Positions 35,816 to 44,662 of a stretch of DNA of 64,000 nucleotides are shown here, in pieces. Position numbers and translations under genes: made by a program. The notes beneath the pieces were generated by a model. The model searched no databases. It worked only from the letters and a program-made list of their open reading frames with translations, and had not been told where the DNA came from. The stretch spans positions 1 to 64,000 of the forward strand of contig JABFXY010000027.1 of NCBI GenBank assembly GCA_013361525.1, read 5' to 3'. Position 1 is the stretch's first letter, and each line of letters starts with the position of its first letter. This DNA is from Polyangiaceae bacterium. Lineage in GTDB: Bacteria > Myxococcota_A > Polyangia > Polyangiales > Polyangiaceae.

Positions 35816-38647
35816 GTGCTCCTCGGCCGCGATCTCCCGAAGCTGTTCCGGGCGGCGCCATTCTCGTCGAAAAACGAGGTGGACGGCTTCGTTGCGAGCG
35901 TTGAAAGCACGACGGCGGCGGAGGTCTCGAAGCTCCTCGGGGTGATTCTCGACCTTCGCCCGCGCTCGACGCCCCACGTGCACTCCCTGCGTTGCCACGC
36001 GTTCGCCTCCCTCGCGACGCGCTTCGCGGGCCCCGAGATCTTCGCACCCGGATTGAAGGCGTTGGCGCAATCGGATCCGGCGCTGCGCGACGTTCTCGTC
36101 GCCGTCCTTCCCCGTTCGAACGACGTCAATGCACACGATGTGCTGTGTGACGCATTGGGCAATGCGTCACCCGAGGTCCGAGCGGCAGCGGCCGAGGTCC
36201 TGAAGCAGGTCGGTGGTCGCACCGCGCTGGAGATTCTCGTTCGACGTGCGCTCGATCCCGCCTTCGTGGGGCGCCTCGAAGCGATGAATGCGCTCCTGGC
36301 TCGCGCCGGGTCGCAGGCGCTACCGCTCCTCGCCGCGACCCTCCGAGCCGGTAAACCGCTCGAAAAGATCCATGCGCTCCGCGCGCTCGGCTCGAAAGAG
36401 CGTTTCGCCAAAGACCTTCGTGGCGCCACCGAAGCCGCGACGATCGGCCTCGCCGACCGCGACGATTTGGTCGTCGCCCAAGCCATTACGACGCTCGGCC
36501 TCCTCGACGTCGAGAACTTCGTCGAGCTTACCGGCCCTCGGATCGAAAACCGCGGGCTCGACGTATTGCGAGCATTCTGCGCGCAGGCCGCGCGCCGCCT
36601 CGACGACGGCATCAGCGATCTCTTCCGCCAGAAGATGCGAGACGGGCCGAAGGCGGTGCGCCTTCTCCTCCTCGACGTGGTCGAAGCCGAAGGACGCGAG
36701 CCTTTGTTTCCGATGCTCGTCGACGCGCTCTCGAACCGCGACGTCGGCGTCCGCACGCGGGCCGCGCAGGCTATCGTCACGCTCTCGAAGAACAAGGCGA
36801 TCGACGCCGCGCGCGCGATCGTGTGGCTTCTTCGCAGCCGCGACACCAACGTCCGCCGTGTCGCCGCCGACATCGCACAACGCGTGGGTGACGCGGACGG
36901 CACACTCGCGCCGAAGCTCCTGGGCTATCTGCGCGACGAAGATTGGTGGGTCCGCGAGCGGATCCTCGACGCCCTCGTCGAGATGAACGGCTCGGGCCTC
37001 ACGAAGCACATCATCTCCGTCTACCTCGGGGATTCGTCGGACGTCGTGCGCCGGTTCGCGGTGAGCGCGCTCCTTCGAATCGCCGATCCGCGCGCGCTGG
37101 GCGCGCTCGTTCGCACGGCGCAAAACGATTCGGACTGGCTCGTCAGCGAGCTCGCGGTCGAAGCCATCGGGCGCCTCTCCGACCTGCGCGCCGTCGATTA
37201 CCTGGTCGACCTTCTGCAACGGCGCCCGGAGCTGCGCGTCGCCACGATCGGTGCGCTTCGCGAGCTTCGCGCGGAGGCTGCGCTGCCTGCCGTCGCCGAG
37301 CTCGTCTACGACGAAGACCCGGACGTCCGCGGCTCCGCGATTCAGCTCCTCGACGAGCTCGACGACGGCACGCACGCGCTTTGGGTCAAAGGGTGTGAAG
37401 ACGATCCGTCGCCGGCGGTGCGCGAGGTCGCCGGTCGTCTGTTGCGCAGGTTCCAATTGAGCCGCTCGGGTCCGCCCGAGGCCGCCGAGCTGAAGTCGAT
37501 CGACGCCCTCCTCTCGCACGCTGCGGCGCAAAACGCCGACGATCTGTTCCTGCAGGCCGATCGCCCGCCGTTCTTGAAACGCCTCGGCAAGGTCGAGCCT
37601 CTGGGATCGACGCCGATCTCGGGTGCATCGATCTTGGAGTTGTTGAAGCCGATCATGACGCCCGACCAACGCGTCATGGTCGAGCAGAAGCGCGACGTGG
37701 ACTTCTCGTACACGTTTGCGTCGCGTGGGCTTCGATTCCGCGTGAACGTCTTCGCGCAGCTCACCGGCCCGGCCGCCGTCTTTCGATCGGTGAAAGAGGA
37801 CGTCCTGACGATGGACAAGCTCGGAATCCCGAGCATCGTCGCGTCGTTCGCGAATCTTCCCCACGGCCTCGTCCTGGTCGGCGGGCCGACGGGCGCCGGC
37901 AAGTCGACCACGCTCGCCGCCCTCATCGATCACATCAACCGGACCACCGCGCGCCATATCGTGACGATCGAAGATCCGATCGAGGTCGTGCACACGCGCG
38001 TGAAGAGCCTCGTCAATCAGCGCGAAATCGGCTCGCACACGCGATCCTTCGCGAATGCGCTCCGCGCGACGCTTCGACAAGATCCCGACGTCATCCTCGT
38101 CGGCGAGCTGCGCGATCTGGAGACGATCGCATTCGCGGTGAGCGCGGCGGAGACGGGCCACCTCGTTCTCGGCACGGTGCACACGACGACGGCCGACGCG
38201 ACGATCGATCGGCTCATCAATGCGTTCCCCGCGCGGCAGCAACCGCAGATCCGCAGCATGGTCGCGGAGTCACTCCGCGCGGTCACCTGCCAACACCTGC
38301 TTCGCGGACCATCCGGTGGCCGGCGTGTCCTCGCGGTCGAGGTCATGGTGAACAACGACGCGATTCAGAGCCTCGTCCGCAAAGGAAAGACGTTCCAAAT
38401 CCCGACCATCATTGCGATGTCGCGCGATCAAGGGATGCAGCTCATGGATGGGGAGCTGATTCGGCTCGCAAAGGAAGGCCGGGTCGACATCGACGACGCC
38501 CACGCGAAGTCGATCGACAAGCGGGCATTCGAGGCTGCGCTCGGCTTGCCACCTTCCGACGAAAGCTCGCCATCCATGTCGACGCCGCCGCCGAGCGGCC
38601 GCATCTCGGGCCCGATCGCGAAGTCCGCGCTCCCGGGGCGCCGCTGA
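35816..38647 (+). CDS. HEAT-repeat protein fused to PilT-type pilus ATPase
   Basis: A 943-aa fusion. Residues about 1-555 are an array of HEAT-like helical repeats (for example VRRFAVSALLRIADPRALGA and VRGSAIQLLDELDD). From about 559 a complete PilT/GspE-family retraction ATPase follows: PAS-like N-domain, Walker A GGPTGAGKST near 690, Asp box TIEDPIEVVH, Walker B VILVGELRD and His box GTVHTTTADATIDR near 786. The C-terminus has SLVRKGKTFQI where PilT has its AIRNLIRE-type motif. Catalytic motifs look intact. GTG 35816 lacks a ribosome site. It stands 4 bp before a canonical PilT gene. Confidence 0.9.
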   Translation: MLLGRDLPKLFRAAPFSSKNEVDGFVASVESTTAAEVSKLLGVILDLRPRSTPHVHSLRCHAFASLATRFAGPEIFAPGLKALAQSDPALRDVLVAVLPRSNDVNAHDVLCDALGNASPEVRAAAAEVLKQVGGRTALEILVRRALDPAFVGRLEAMNALLARAGSQALPLLAATLRAGKPLEKIHALRALGSKERFAKDLRGATEAATIGLADRDDLVVAQAITTLGLLDVENFVELTGPRIENRGLDVLRAFCAQAARRLDDGISDLFRQKMRDGPKAVRLLLLDVVEAEGREPLFPMLVDALSNRDVGVRTRAAQAIVTLSKNKAIDAARAIVWLLRSRDTNVRRVAADIAQRVGDADGTLAPKLLGYLRDEDWWVRERILDALVEMNGSGLTKHIISVYLGDSSDVVRRFAVSALLRIADPRALGALVRTAQNDSDWLVSELAVEAIGRLSDLRAVDYLVDLLQRRPELRVATIGALRELRAEAALPAVAELVYDEDPDVRGSAIQLLDELDDGTHALWVKGCEDDPSPAVREVAGRLLRRFQLSRSGPPEAAELKSIDALLSHAAAQNADDLFLQADRPPFLKRLGKVEPLGSTPISGASILELLKPIMTPDQRVMVEQKRDVDFSYTFASRGLRFRVNVFAQLTGPAAVFRSVKEDVLTMDKLGIPSIVASFANLPHGLVLVGGPTGAGKSTTLAALIDHINRTTARHIVTIEDPIEVVHTRVKSLVNQREIGSHTRSFANALRATLRQDPDVILVGELRDLETIAFAVSAAETGHLVLGTVHTTTADATIDRLINAFPARQQPQIRSMVAESLRAVTCQHLLRGPSGGRRVLAVEVMVNNDAIQSLVRKGKTFQIPTIIAMSRDQGMQLMDGELIRLAKEGRVDIDDAHAKSIDKRAFEAALGLPPSDESSPSMSTPPPSGRISGPIAKSALPGRR

Positions 38648-38651
38648 GACC

Positions 38652-39737
38652 ATGGGCGCACGCATCGATTCGTTCTTGAGGCTGGTCGTCGAGCAGAAGG
38701 CGAGCGACCTGCACTTCCACGCGGGGAGCGTGCCGCTCGTCCGCCATGACGGGGAGCTGATCCCTCTCCCGTTTCGATCGCTGAGCCCCGACGAGACGCG
38801 AAAGTTCTTGTTCGAGATCATGTCGCCGGCGGAGCGAACGACATTCGAGCAGACGCAGGAGCTCGACTTCGCATACCCGGTCGACGGGCTCGGGCGCTTC
38901 CGCGCCAACGTATTCATGCAATCGCGCGGAATGGGCGCCGTGTTCCGCATCATTCCGTCGAAGATCCCCTCGATCGACGAGCTCGGCGTGCCGCGCGTCT
39001 TGAAGAAGCTCGCCGCACTGCAGAACGGTCTCGTCCTCGTCAGCGGCCCCACCGGCAGCGGCAAAACGACGACGCTCGCCGCGATCATCCACGAGATCAA
39101 CCGGACGGCGCAGCGTCACATCATCACGATCGAGGACCCGATCGAATACGTGCATCAACCGCTGCGCAGCGTGCTCACGCAACGCCAGGTCGGTCTGCAC
39201 ACCGAGTCGTTCGCGTCCGCGCTGCGCTCCGCCCTTCGCGAGTCTCCGGACGTCGTCGTTATCGGCGAGCTCCGCGACATGGAGACGGTGACCCTCGCGC
39301 TCTCGGCGGCCGAGACGGGCGTCCTCGTCTTCGGAACGTTGCACACCAATTCGGCAGCCAAGTCGATCGACCGGCTCATCGATGTCTGCCCCGAAGAGAT
39401 GCACGCTCAGGTGCGTGTCACGTTGAGCACGCTGCTCCGGGGCGTCGTCGCGCAGCAGCTCGTGAAGCGTTCGAGCGGCGAAGGCATGGTCGTGGCGGCG
39501 GAGGTCCTGCTGCCCAGCGTCGCCCTCTCGCACATGATCCGCGAGGGCAAGGGTCACCAAGTCGACGCTTATATCCAATCGAGTGAGGGGGACGGCTCGA
39601 GCGGTTCGGAAATGCAGAGCCTCGATATGACGTTGTGCAGGTTGGTACGGCAGGGCGTCGTCGACGTCGACGACGCCATCTCCGTCGCCGCCGCTCCGGA
39701 CCTCGTCCGGCGCGCCGCCGCGAACCTGGATGAATGA
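38652..39737 (+). CDS. PilT-type twitching-motility ATPase
   Basis: A 361-aa hexameric ATPase of the PilT class, which powers type IV pilus retraction at the inner face of the membrane. It shows ASDLHFHAGSVP, Walker A SGPTGSGKTTTLA near 130, TIEDPIEYVH, Walker B VVVIGELRDMETV, and the His box GTLHTNSAAKSIDR. The C-terminal SHMIREGKGHQVDAYIQS is the PilT-type retraction motif region. It begins 4 bp after the HEAT-PilT gene and is probably cotranscribed with it. Whether it is the main PilT or a PilU-like partner cannot be decided here. Confidence 0.93.
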   Translation: MGARIDSFLRLVVEQKASDLHFHAGSVPLVRHDGELIPLPFRSLSPDETRKFLFEIMSPAERTTFEQTQELDFAYPVDGLGRFRANVFMQSRGMGAVFRIIPSKIPSIDELGVPRVLKKLAALQNGLVLVSGPTGSGKTTTLAAIIHEINRTAQRHIITIEDPIEYVHQPLRSVLTQRQVGLHTESFASALRSALRESPDVVVIGELRDMETVTLALSAAETGVLVFGTLHTNSAAKSIDRLIDVCPEEMHAQVRVTLSTLLRGVVAQQLVKRSSGEGMVVAAEVLLPSVALSHMIREGKGHQVDAYIQSSEGDGSSGSEMQSLDMTLCRLVRQGVVDVDDAISVAAAPDLVRRAAANLDE

Positions 39738-39851
39738 TCAGATCCGTGGCGAAAATGCTTTGAACAGCCGTATTGTGGTAGAGATGGGTCCCGGCTCGCT
39801 TCCGCGGGGAACGATCGATCCCCGTCGCGCGTCGGGCGCGAGGTCGAGGCT

Positions 39852-41561
39852 GTGGACGAGCGCGAGTACCGAAGGATCGAAGAGACGGCGAGAGCCCGAG
39901 AGCGGAACAAGGAGTTCTCCGCTGCTGCGCGCTCGTACGCCGACATCGGTCAGCTCGGCCACGCCGCGCGCTGTTACCTCGCCGCGAACGACAAGACGGC
40001 GGCGCTCCAGACCGTCCTGCGAATCCCGCGCGAAGATCCGCTCTACCGCGATGCGTGTGTTCTCGCGATACGGCTATCGGTCAACCTGAACCGCGTCGAT
40101 TTCGATTTCGATCAATTCGTCGGCCGCTTCCTGTCGTCGCAGCCCGCGAACGATACCGAGCTCGAGGCTTTCTACACCGCGGCCGTGCTCTTCGACGACA
40201 ACGGCTTCGCCGAGAACGCGCGCGAGGTCTATGCGAAGGTCGTCGACGCGGCTCCTCAATACAAAGACGCGCGCCAGCGAATGGACGCCATCGAGCGGAA
40301 CAGCCGGCCGTCGTTCGCGATGCTCAAGCGCATCGTCGACGAGGACGACGCGTTTCGCCGAGCGGATCGCGAGCGGCCGCTGTCGAGCGCACCACCTCCG
40401 GGGCACTCCGCCGCAGACAACGAGACGTTTCCATCGCTGCCCGAGATCCCGATTCCGCCGACGCGAATGACGACGCCGGCCGGCGCACGGCCCGCGCGGA
40501 GCAGCGTGCCGCCACCCCGACCCGGAAGAGATCAGCCGACGATTGCCGGCCCGTCATCCAATCCACCGGTGTCGTCGCGACAGCCACGCCGGCCCTCACC
40601 GAATCCGTCCCCGCGCCCGGCACGAGGGGCGGAAGGCTCGCTCGCGAGCCCCGATGAATGGAGGAGCGCGCCGCGCCTCCGCCCATTGCAGGACATCTTC
40701 GCCATTGCCCCCGGATTCATCATCGCCGAGCGCTACCGCGTCGACTCGCTCATCGGACGCGGTGGAATGGCCGTCGTGTACCGGGCGCACGATCTCGAGC
40801 TCGACGAGACGATTGCGATCAAGCTGTTCGCGCACGGCATGAGCGACCCGACACTCTTGTCACGTTTCAAACAAGAGCTCGCGCTGTGCCGCCAAGTCTC
40901 GCACGAGAACGTCATTCGCCTGTACGATATCGGTTCGCACAACGACGCGCGATTCATCACGATGGAGCTCCTGTCGGGCGCGGATCTTTGCGACCGACTG
41001 GAGCAAGGCCGCGACTTGGTGCGCGACCTCGGTTGGCTGGTCCAGCTCTGCGACGGGCTGCAATGCGTGCACGAAAAGGGCGTCGTTCATCGCGATCTGA
41101 AGCCCGAGAACATCTTCGTGACGAACGACGACGTCGTGAAGCTCATGGACTTCGGCATCGCGAAGCGCCGAACGACCGAGGGCGGGATCACGATGGAGGG
41201 TTTCTCCGCCGGGACACCCGCGTACATGGCGCCGGAGCAAATCAACAACTTCGCCTCCGTCACCCATCTATCGGATCTGTATTCGATCGGCGTCATTGCC
41301 TATCAGATGTTCGCCGGCGTGCTGCCCTTTGCGTCCGAGATGGCGATGGCGGTCCTGGTGAAACAATTGAACGAGCTGCCTGCGCCCCCCAGCACGCACG
41401 AGCCGACGATCCCCGACGAGCTCGAGTACCTGATCCTGCAGCTCCTCGAAAAAGATCCAAAACGGCGCGTCCAGAGCTGCCGGGAGCTCGCCCGCGACCT
41501 GCGCGAGCTCCGCTCCCGCCTCGTCGCTCGGCGCAAGCCGCGCGCCCCGTCCGCGCGCTGA
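39852..41561 (+). CDS. TPR-Ser/Thr protein kinase
   Basis: A 569-aa soluble protein. Residues about 1-155 are TPR-like helices (FSAAARSYADIGQLGHAARC), then a Pro/Ser/Arg-rich linker to about 275. The Hanks kinase domain covers 290-555 with loop IGRGGMAVVYRAHD, HRDLKPENIF near 415, DFGIAKR and TPAYMAPEQ. There is no membrane helix. It follows the two PilT-type genes by 115 bp, so it may regulate pilus or surface motility; that link is by position only. GTG 39852 is the likely start. Confidence 0.88.
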   Translation: MDEREYRRIEETARARERNKEFSAAARSYADIGQLGHAARCYLAANDKTAALQTVLRIPREDPLYRDACVLAIRLSVNLNRVDFDFDQFVGRFLSSQPANDTELEAFYTAAVLFDDNGFAENAREVYAKVVDAAPQYKDARQRMDAIERNSRPSFAMLKRIVDEDDAFRRADRERPLSSAPPPGHSAADNETFPSLPEIPIPPTRMTTPAGARPARSSVPPPRPGRDQPTIAGPSSNPPVSSRQPRRPSPNPSPRPARGAEGSLASPDEWRSAPRLRPLQDIFAIAPGFIIAERYRVDSLIGRGGMAVVYRAHDLELDETIAIKLFAHGMSDPTLLSRFKQELALCRQVSHENVIRLYDIGSHNDARFITMELLSGADLCDRLEQGRDLVRDLGWLVQLCDGLQCVHEKGVVHRDLKPENIFVTNDDVVKLMDFGIAKRRTTEGGITMEGFSAGTPAYMAPEQINNFASVTHLSDLYSIGVIAYQMFAGVLPFASEMAMAVLVKQLNELPAPPSTHEPTIPDELEYLILQLLEKDPKRRVQSCRELARDLRELRSRLVARRKPRAPSAR

Positions 41562-41585
41562 TCCGCGCCCGCTGACCTCCGAAGA

Positions 41586-41700
41586 AACCACAAAGGCGCA
41601 AAGCGCAGAGGGAGGGCGCGAAGGTTCGAAGAGGAAGTCCGACCGCTCCGCAATTCAAAAACCTTCGTGTTCTCTCTCTCCACTTTGCGTCTTCGTGGTT
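41586..41700. repeat. Long imperfect intergenic inverted repeat
   Basis: The 41-base arms 41586-41626 and 41660-41700 match at 33 of 41 positions when one is reverse-complemented, and several of the eight differences would be G-U pairs in RNA. The loop is 33 bases. The arms carry a CACAAAGGCGCAAAG-like motif that is widely scattered between genes in other environmental bacteria. It fills most of the gap between the TPR-kinase and the M1 peptidase and resembles in design the element at 5563-5680. Confidence 0.75.
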
Positions 41701-41757
41701 CAACTTCGACCGCAGCGTATGGCAGAGCGCCGCGCCCTGAACTAGGCTCGCGCCGCC

Positions 41758-44508
41758 ATGCGATCGTTTGCGCTCGTTCGCCGTCTTTCGCTGGGGCTCT
41801 TCGCCTCGACGCTGCTCGTCGCCTGCCCCGGCGCGAGGACGAGCGACGTTCCCGAGCCGACGACCTCCACGGCATCCGCTCCTCCTTCGAGTGACGAGCC
41901 GACGCTGGCGGGGCGCCTTCCGACGACGGTCGCTCCTATTTCGTATTCGCTGGAGCTGCGGGTCGACCCTACGAAGGAGACGTTCACGGGGCGCTCGACG
42001 ATCGCGATCCGCACGAAGTCGGCGGAAAAGAGGCTGTTCTTACACGGCCACGATATCCGCGTGACGGCCGCGTCGATCTCCTCCCCGTCGGGTACGAAAC
42101 AAACGGTGAAGGTCACCGCGCTACCGGACAAGAGCCTCCTACGGCTCGATTGGACCGGAGAGCTTCCCGCGGGCGAGCACACCGTGGAGCTCGAATACGA
42201 GGCTCCATTCGGCAAAGAGCTCTCGGGTCTCTATCGCGTCGAGCGTGACGGCCAGTCTTATGCGTTCACCCAGTTCGAGGCGCTGGACGCGCGGCGGGCG
42301 TTTCCCTGTTTCGACGAGCCTTCTTTCAAGACGCCGTTCGACGTGACGTTGGTCGTACCGAAGGGCCAGGTAGCGGTGTCGAATACGCGGCAGATCGAGA
42401 GGACGGAGTCGAGCGCCGGCGATCGCGTTCGCTTCGCGACGACGGAGAAGCTGCCGACGTATCTCGTCGCGTTTGCCGTCGGCCCGTTCGACGTCGTCGA
42501 CGCGCCGCCGATCCCCGCCACGAAGGCCCGCCCCAAAGCAACGCCGCTCCGTGGGATTGCCGTCAAAGGGAAAGGCAAACATCTAAAAGAGGCCCTCGCC
42601 GAGCACACGAAGCTCGTCGTCGAGCTCGAGTCTTATTTCGGTATCGCCTATCCCTACGACAAGCTCGATGTCATCGCGGTGCCGGATTTCGCCGCCGGCG
42701 CGATGGAGAACGCGGGAGCCATCACCTACCGCGAGGCCTTGGTGCTGGTCGACCCCGCGAGCGCGACGGAGCAGCAGCGCCGGGATGTCGCAGGGGTCGC
42801 GGCGCACGAGCTCGCGCACCAATGGTTCGGCAACCTCGTGACCATGGCCTGGTGGGACGACCTTTGGCTCAACGAGGCATTTGCGACCTGGATGGGACAG
42901 CGGGTGATCCAATCCCTCTATCCAGCGTGGAACGCGGACCTCGAGCTCACCGAATGGGCGCACGGCGCGATGGAGACGGACTCCCTCGTATCCGCGCGCA
43001 AGATCCGCCAGACGATCGTCGACGACGGTGACGTGGAGAATGCATTCGACGATCTGACGTATTCGAAGGGCGCGGGCATTCTCGCGATGTTCGAGCGGTT
43101 CGTCGGCGCCGAGGCATTTCAGGCGGGGATTCGCCGATACCTGGACGAGCACCGATTCGGCTCCGCGACGACGGAGCAATTCTTGACGTCCGTCTTCGGC
43201 GCGGACGGCGAGACGAAGACCTCCGCCGCGTTCCGACAGTTTCTCGAGCGGGCCGGCGTTCCGCGCGTTTCCATCGATGCCCCGTGTGAAAACGGAAAGC
43301 TCGCGCGGCTCGAGGTGGCCGCCGAGCGGTATCTTCCGCTCGGCTCGAAGGGTGAAGCCGCGAGCACTTGGGCCTTGCCGCTCTGCGTGAAGACCGGCGA
43401 CGCCACGACATGTGATTTGGTATCGGCGACGGCCACCAAAAAGGCGGTGATCTCGTTGACGAAGCCGGTCGCGTGCCCGACGTTCATCTTCCCGAACGCG
43501 GACGGCGCCGGGTACATCCGCTACACGCCGAACGCCGCGCAATCGAAGGAGCTGTTCGGAAAGGCCTATTCGAAGCTCTCGCCGAGGGAGCGCCTCGCGG
43601 CAGTCGACGCGCTGCGCGCATCGTTTCGCGCGGGCGCGGTCGATGCGAGCACGCTCCTCGACATCCTGCCGACGATCGCGAAGGACAAAGTGCGAAACAT
43701 CGCGGCCTCGCCCGCTGGCCTGCTCGCATATTTGTCGACACACGTCGTCGAGGACAAAGACCGAGCGAGCTTTACGAAGATTGCGACAGAGCTCTATCAG
43801 CCGACCTTCAAGCGACTCGGCTGGGCTGCGAAGGCCGGCGCGAAGGAAGATGCGGAGTCGAAGCTCGCGCGCAAAGACGCAATCACCGGGTTGCTCACCA
43901 TTGCGAGAGAGCCGGCGCTACGCAAAGAGGCCGTCACGAAAGCCCGGGCCTGGCTCGGTGTGGGCGGACCCGAGAACACAGCTGCGCTTTCGCCGGATTT
44001 GCTGGAGCCGGTGCTGACCGTCGCTGCCCAAGACGGCGGCCCGGAGGTGTTCGATGCGATCGTCGCGCGCCTCAAGAAGTCGGAGGATGCGGTCGTCCGT
44101 CGATCGCTGCTGATTGCCATTTCCAGCGCGAGCGACCCGAAGCTCGCAGAGCGCGCGCGTGCGCTTTCGCTCGACGAGGCGGTCTTTTCCGGCGAACGGA
44201 TCCGCTACGTGATCGGGTTGTTCAACGTGCCCGAGACGCGCGAGGCGGCGTGGGCGTGGCTGTCGAAGAATCTGCCGGCCGTCGTGGACGCCGTCCCCGA
44301 AGGGGTGCGCAGCTATCTACCATTGCTGGTCGAGGCTCTCTGCGACGCGGATCGCGAGGCGGAGGTTCGAAAGGTGTTCGCGCCCCAACTGAAGAACATG
44401 CAGGGCGCCGACCACACCCTCGAGAACGCGATCGAGAAGATGCGGATCTGCCACGCCATCCGGAAGCACCACATGAGTGGGCTGAGCGATGCATTGAAGA
44501 AACGATAG
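41758..44508 (+). CDS. M1-family aminopeptidase lipoprotein
   Basis: A 916-aa zinc metallopeptidase anchored by a lipobox (LLVAC near residue 22). The M1 exopeptidase motif GAMEN and the zinc site HELAHQWFGNLVTMAWWDD with the distal Glu in LWLNE are intact. The substrate N-terminus pocket QFEALDARRAFPCFDEP is present, and the helical ERAP-like C-terminal domain fills residues about 560-916. It probably trims oligopeptides at the cell surface or in the periplasm, fitting a predatory or saprophytic life. A -10-like TAGGCT ends 9 nt before ATG, with no ribosome site. Confidence 0.95.
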   Translation: MRSFALVRRLSLGLFASTLLVACPGARTSDVPEPTTSTASAPPSSDEPTLAGRLPTTVAPISYSLELRVDPTKETFTGRSTIAIRTKSAEKRLFLHGHDIRVTAASISSPSGTKQTVKVTALPDKSLLRLDWTGELPAGEHTVELEYEAPFGKELSGLYRVERDGQSYAFTQFEALDARRAFPCFDEPSFKTPFDVTLVVPKGQVAVSNTRQIERTESSAGDRVRFATTEKLPTYLVAFAVGPFDVVDAPPIPATKARPKATPLRGIAVKGKGKHLKEALAEHTKLVVELESYFGIAYPYDKLDVIAVPDFAAGAMENAGAITYREALVLVDPASATEQQRRDVAGVAAHELAHQWFGNLVTMAWWDDLWLNEAFATWMGQRVIQSLYPAWNADLELTEWAHGAMETDSLVSARKIRQTIVDDGDVENAFDDLTYSKGAGILAMFERFVGAEAFQAGIRRYLDEHRFGSATTEQFLTSVFGADGETKTSAAFRQFLERAGVPRVSIDAPCENGKLARLEVAAERYLPLGSKGEAASTWALPLCVKTGDATTCDLVSATATKKAVISLTKPVACPTFIFPNADGAGYIRYTPNAAQSKELFGKAYSKLSPRERLAAVDALRASFRAGAVDASTLLDILPTIAKDKVRNIAASPAGLLAYLSTHVVEDKDRASFTKIATELYQPTFKRLGWAAKAGAKEDAESKLARKDAITGLLTIAREPALRKEAVTKARAWLGVGGPENTAALSPDLLEPVLTVAAQDGGPEVFDAIVARLKKSEDAVVRRSLLIAISSASDPKLAERARALSLDEAVFSGERIRYVIGLFNVPETREAAWAWLSKNLPAVVDAVPEGVRSYLPLLVEALCDADREAEVRKVFAPQLKNMQGADHTLENAIEKMRICHAIRKHHMSGLSDALKKR

Positions 44509-44518
44509 ACGAGCTAGT

Positions 44519-44533
44519 CCGCCCGAAGGGCGG
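44519..44533 (+). terminator. Short hairpin after M1 peptidase
   Basis: CCGCCC and GGGCGG flank GAA, ending 25 nt after the stop codon. No T-run follows. The rest of the 154-bp gap to the convergent radical SAM gene is low-complexity (CGGCGTTCGG repeats) and holds nothing else I can name. Confidence 0.4.
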
Positions 44534-44662
44534 CCAAGTGACAATGAAGGGGCTGTCCAGACTTCGGCGTTCGGCTCGGCGTTCGGCCCGGCCTTCACTT
44601 GCGCGCGTCAGCGCGGGCCGGGCCGGGCCGGAGGACGATACGAAACTTGGGACAGCCCGTAT

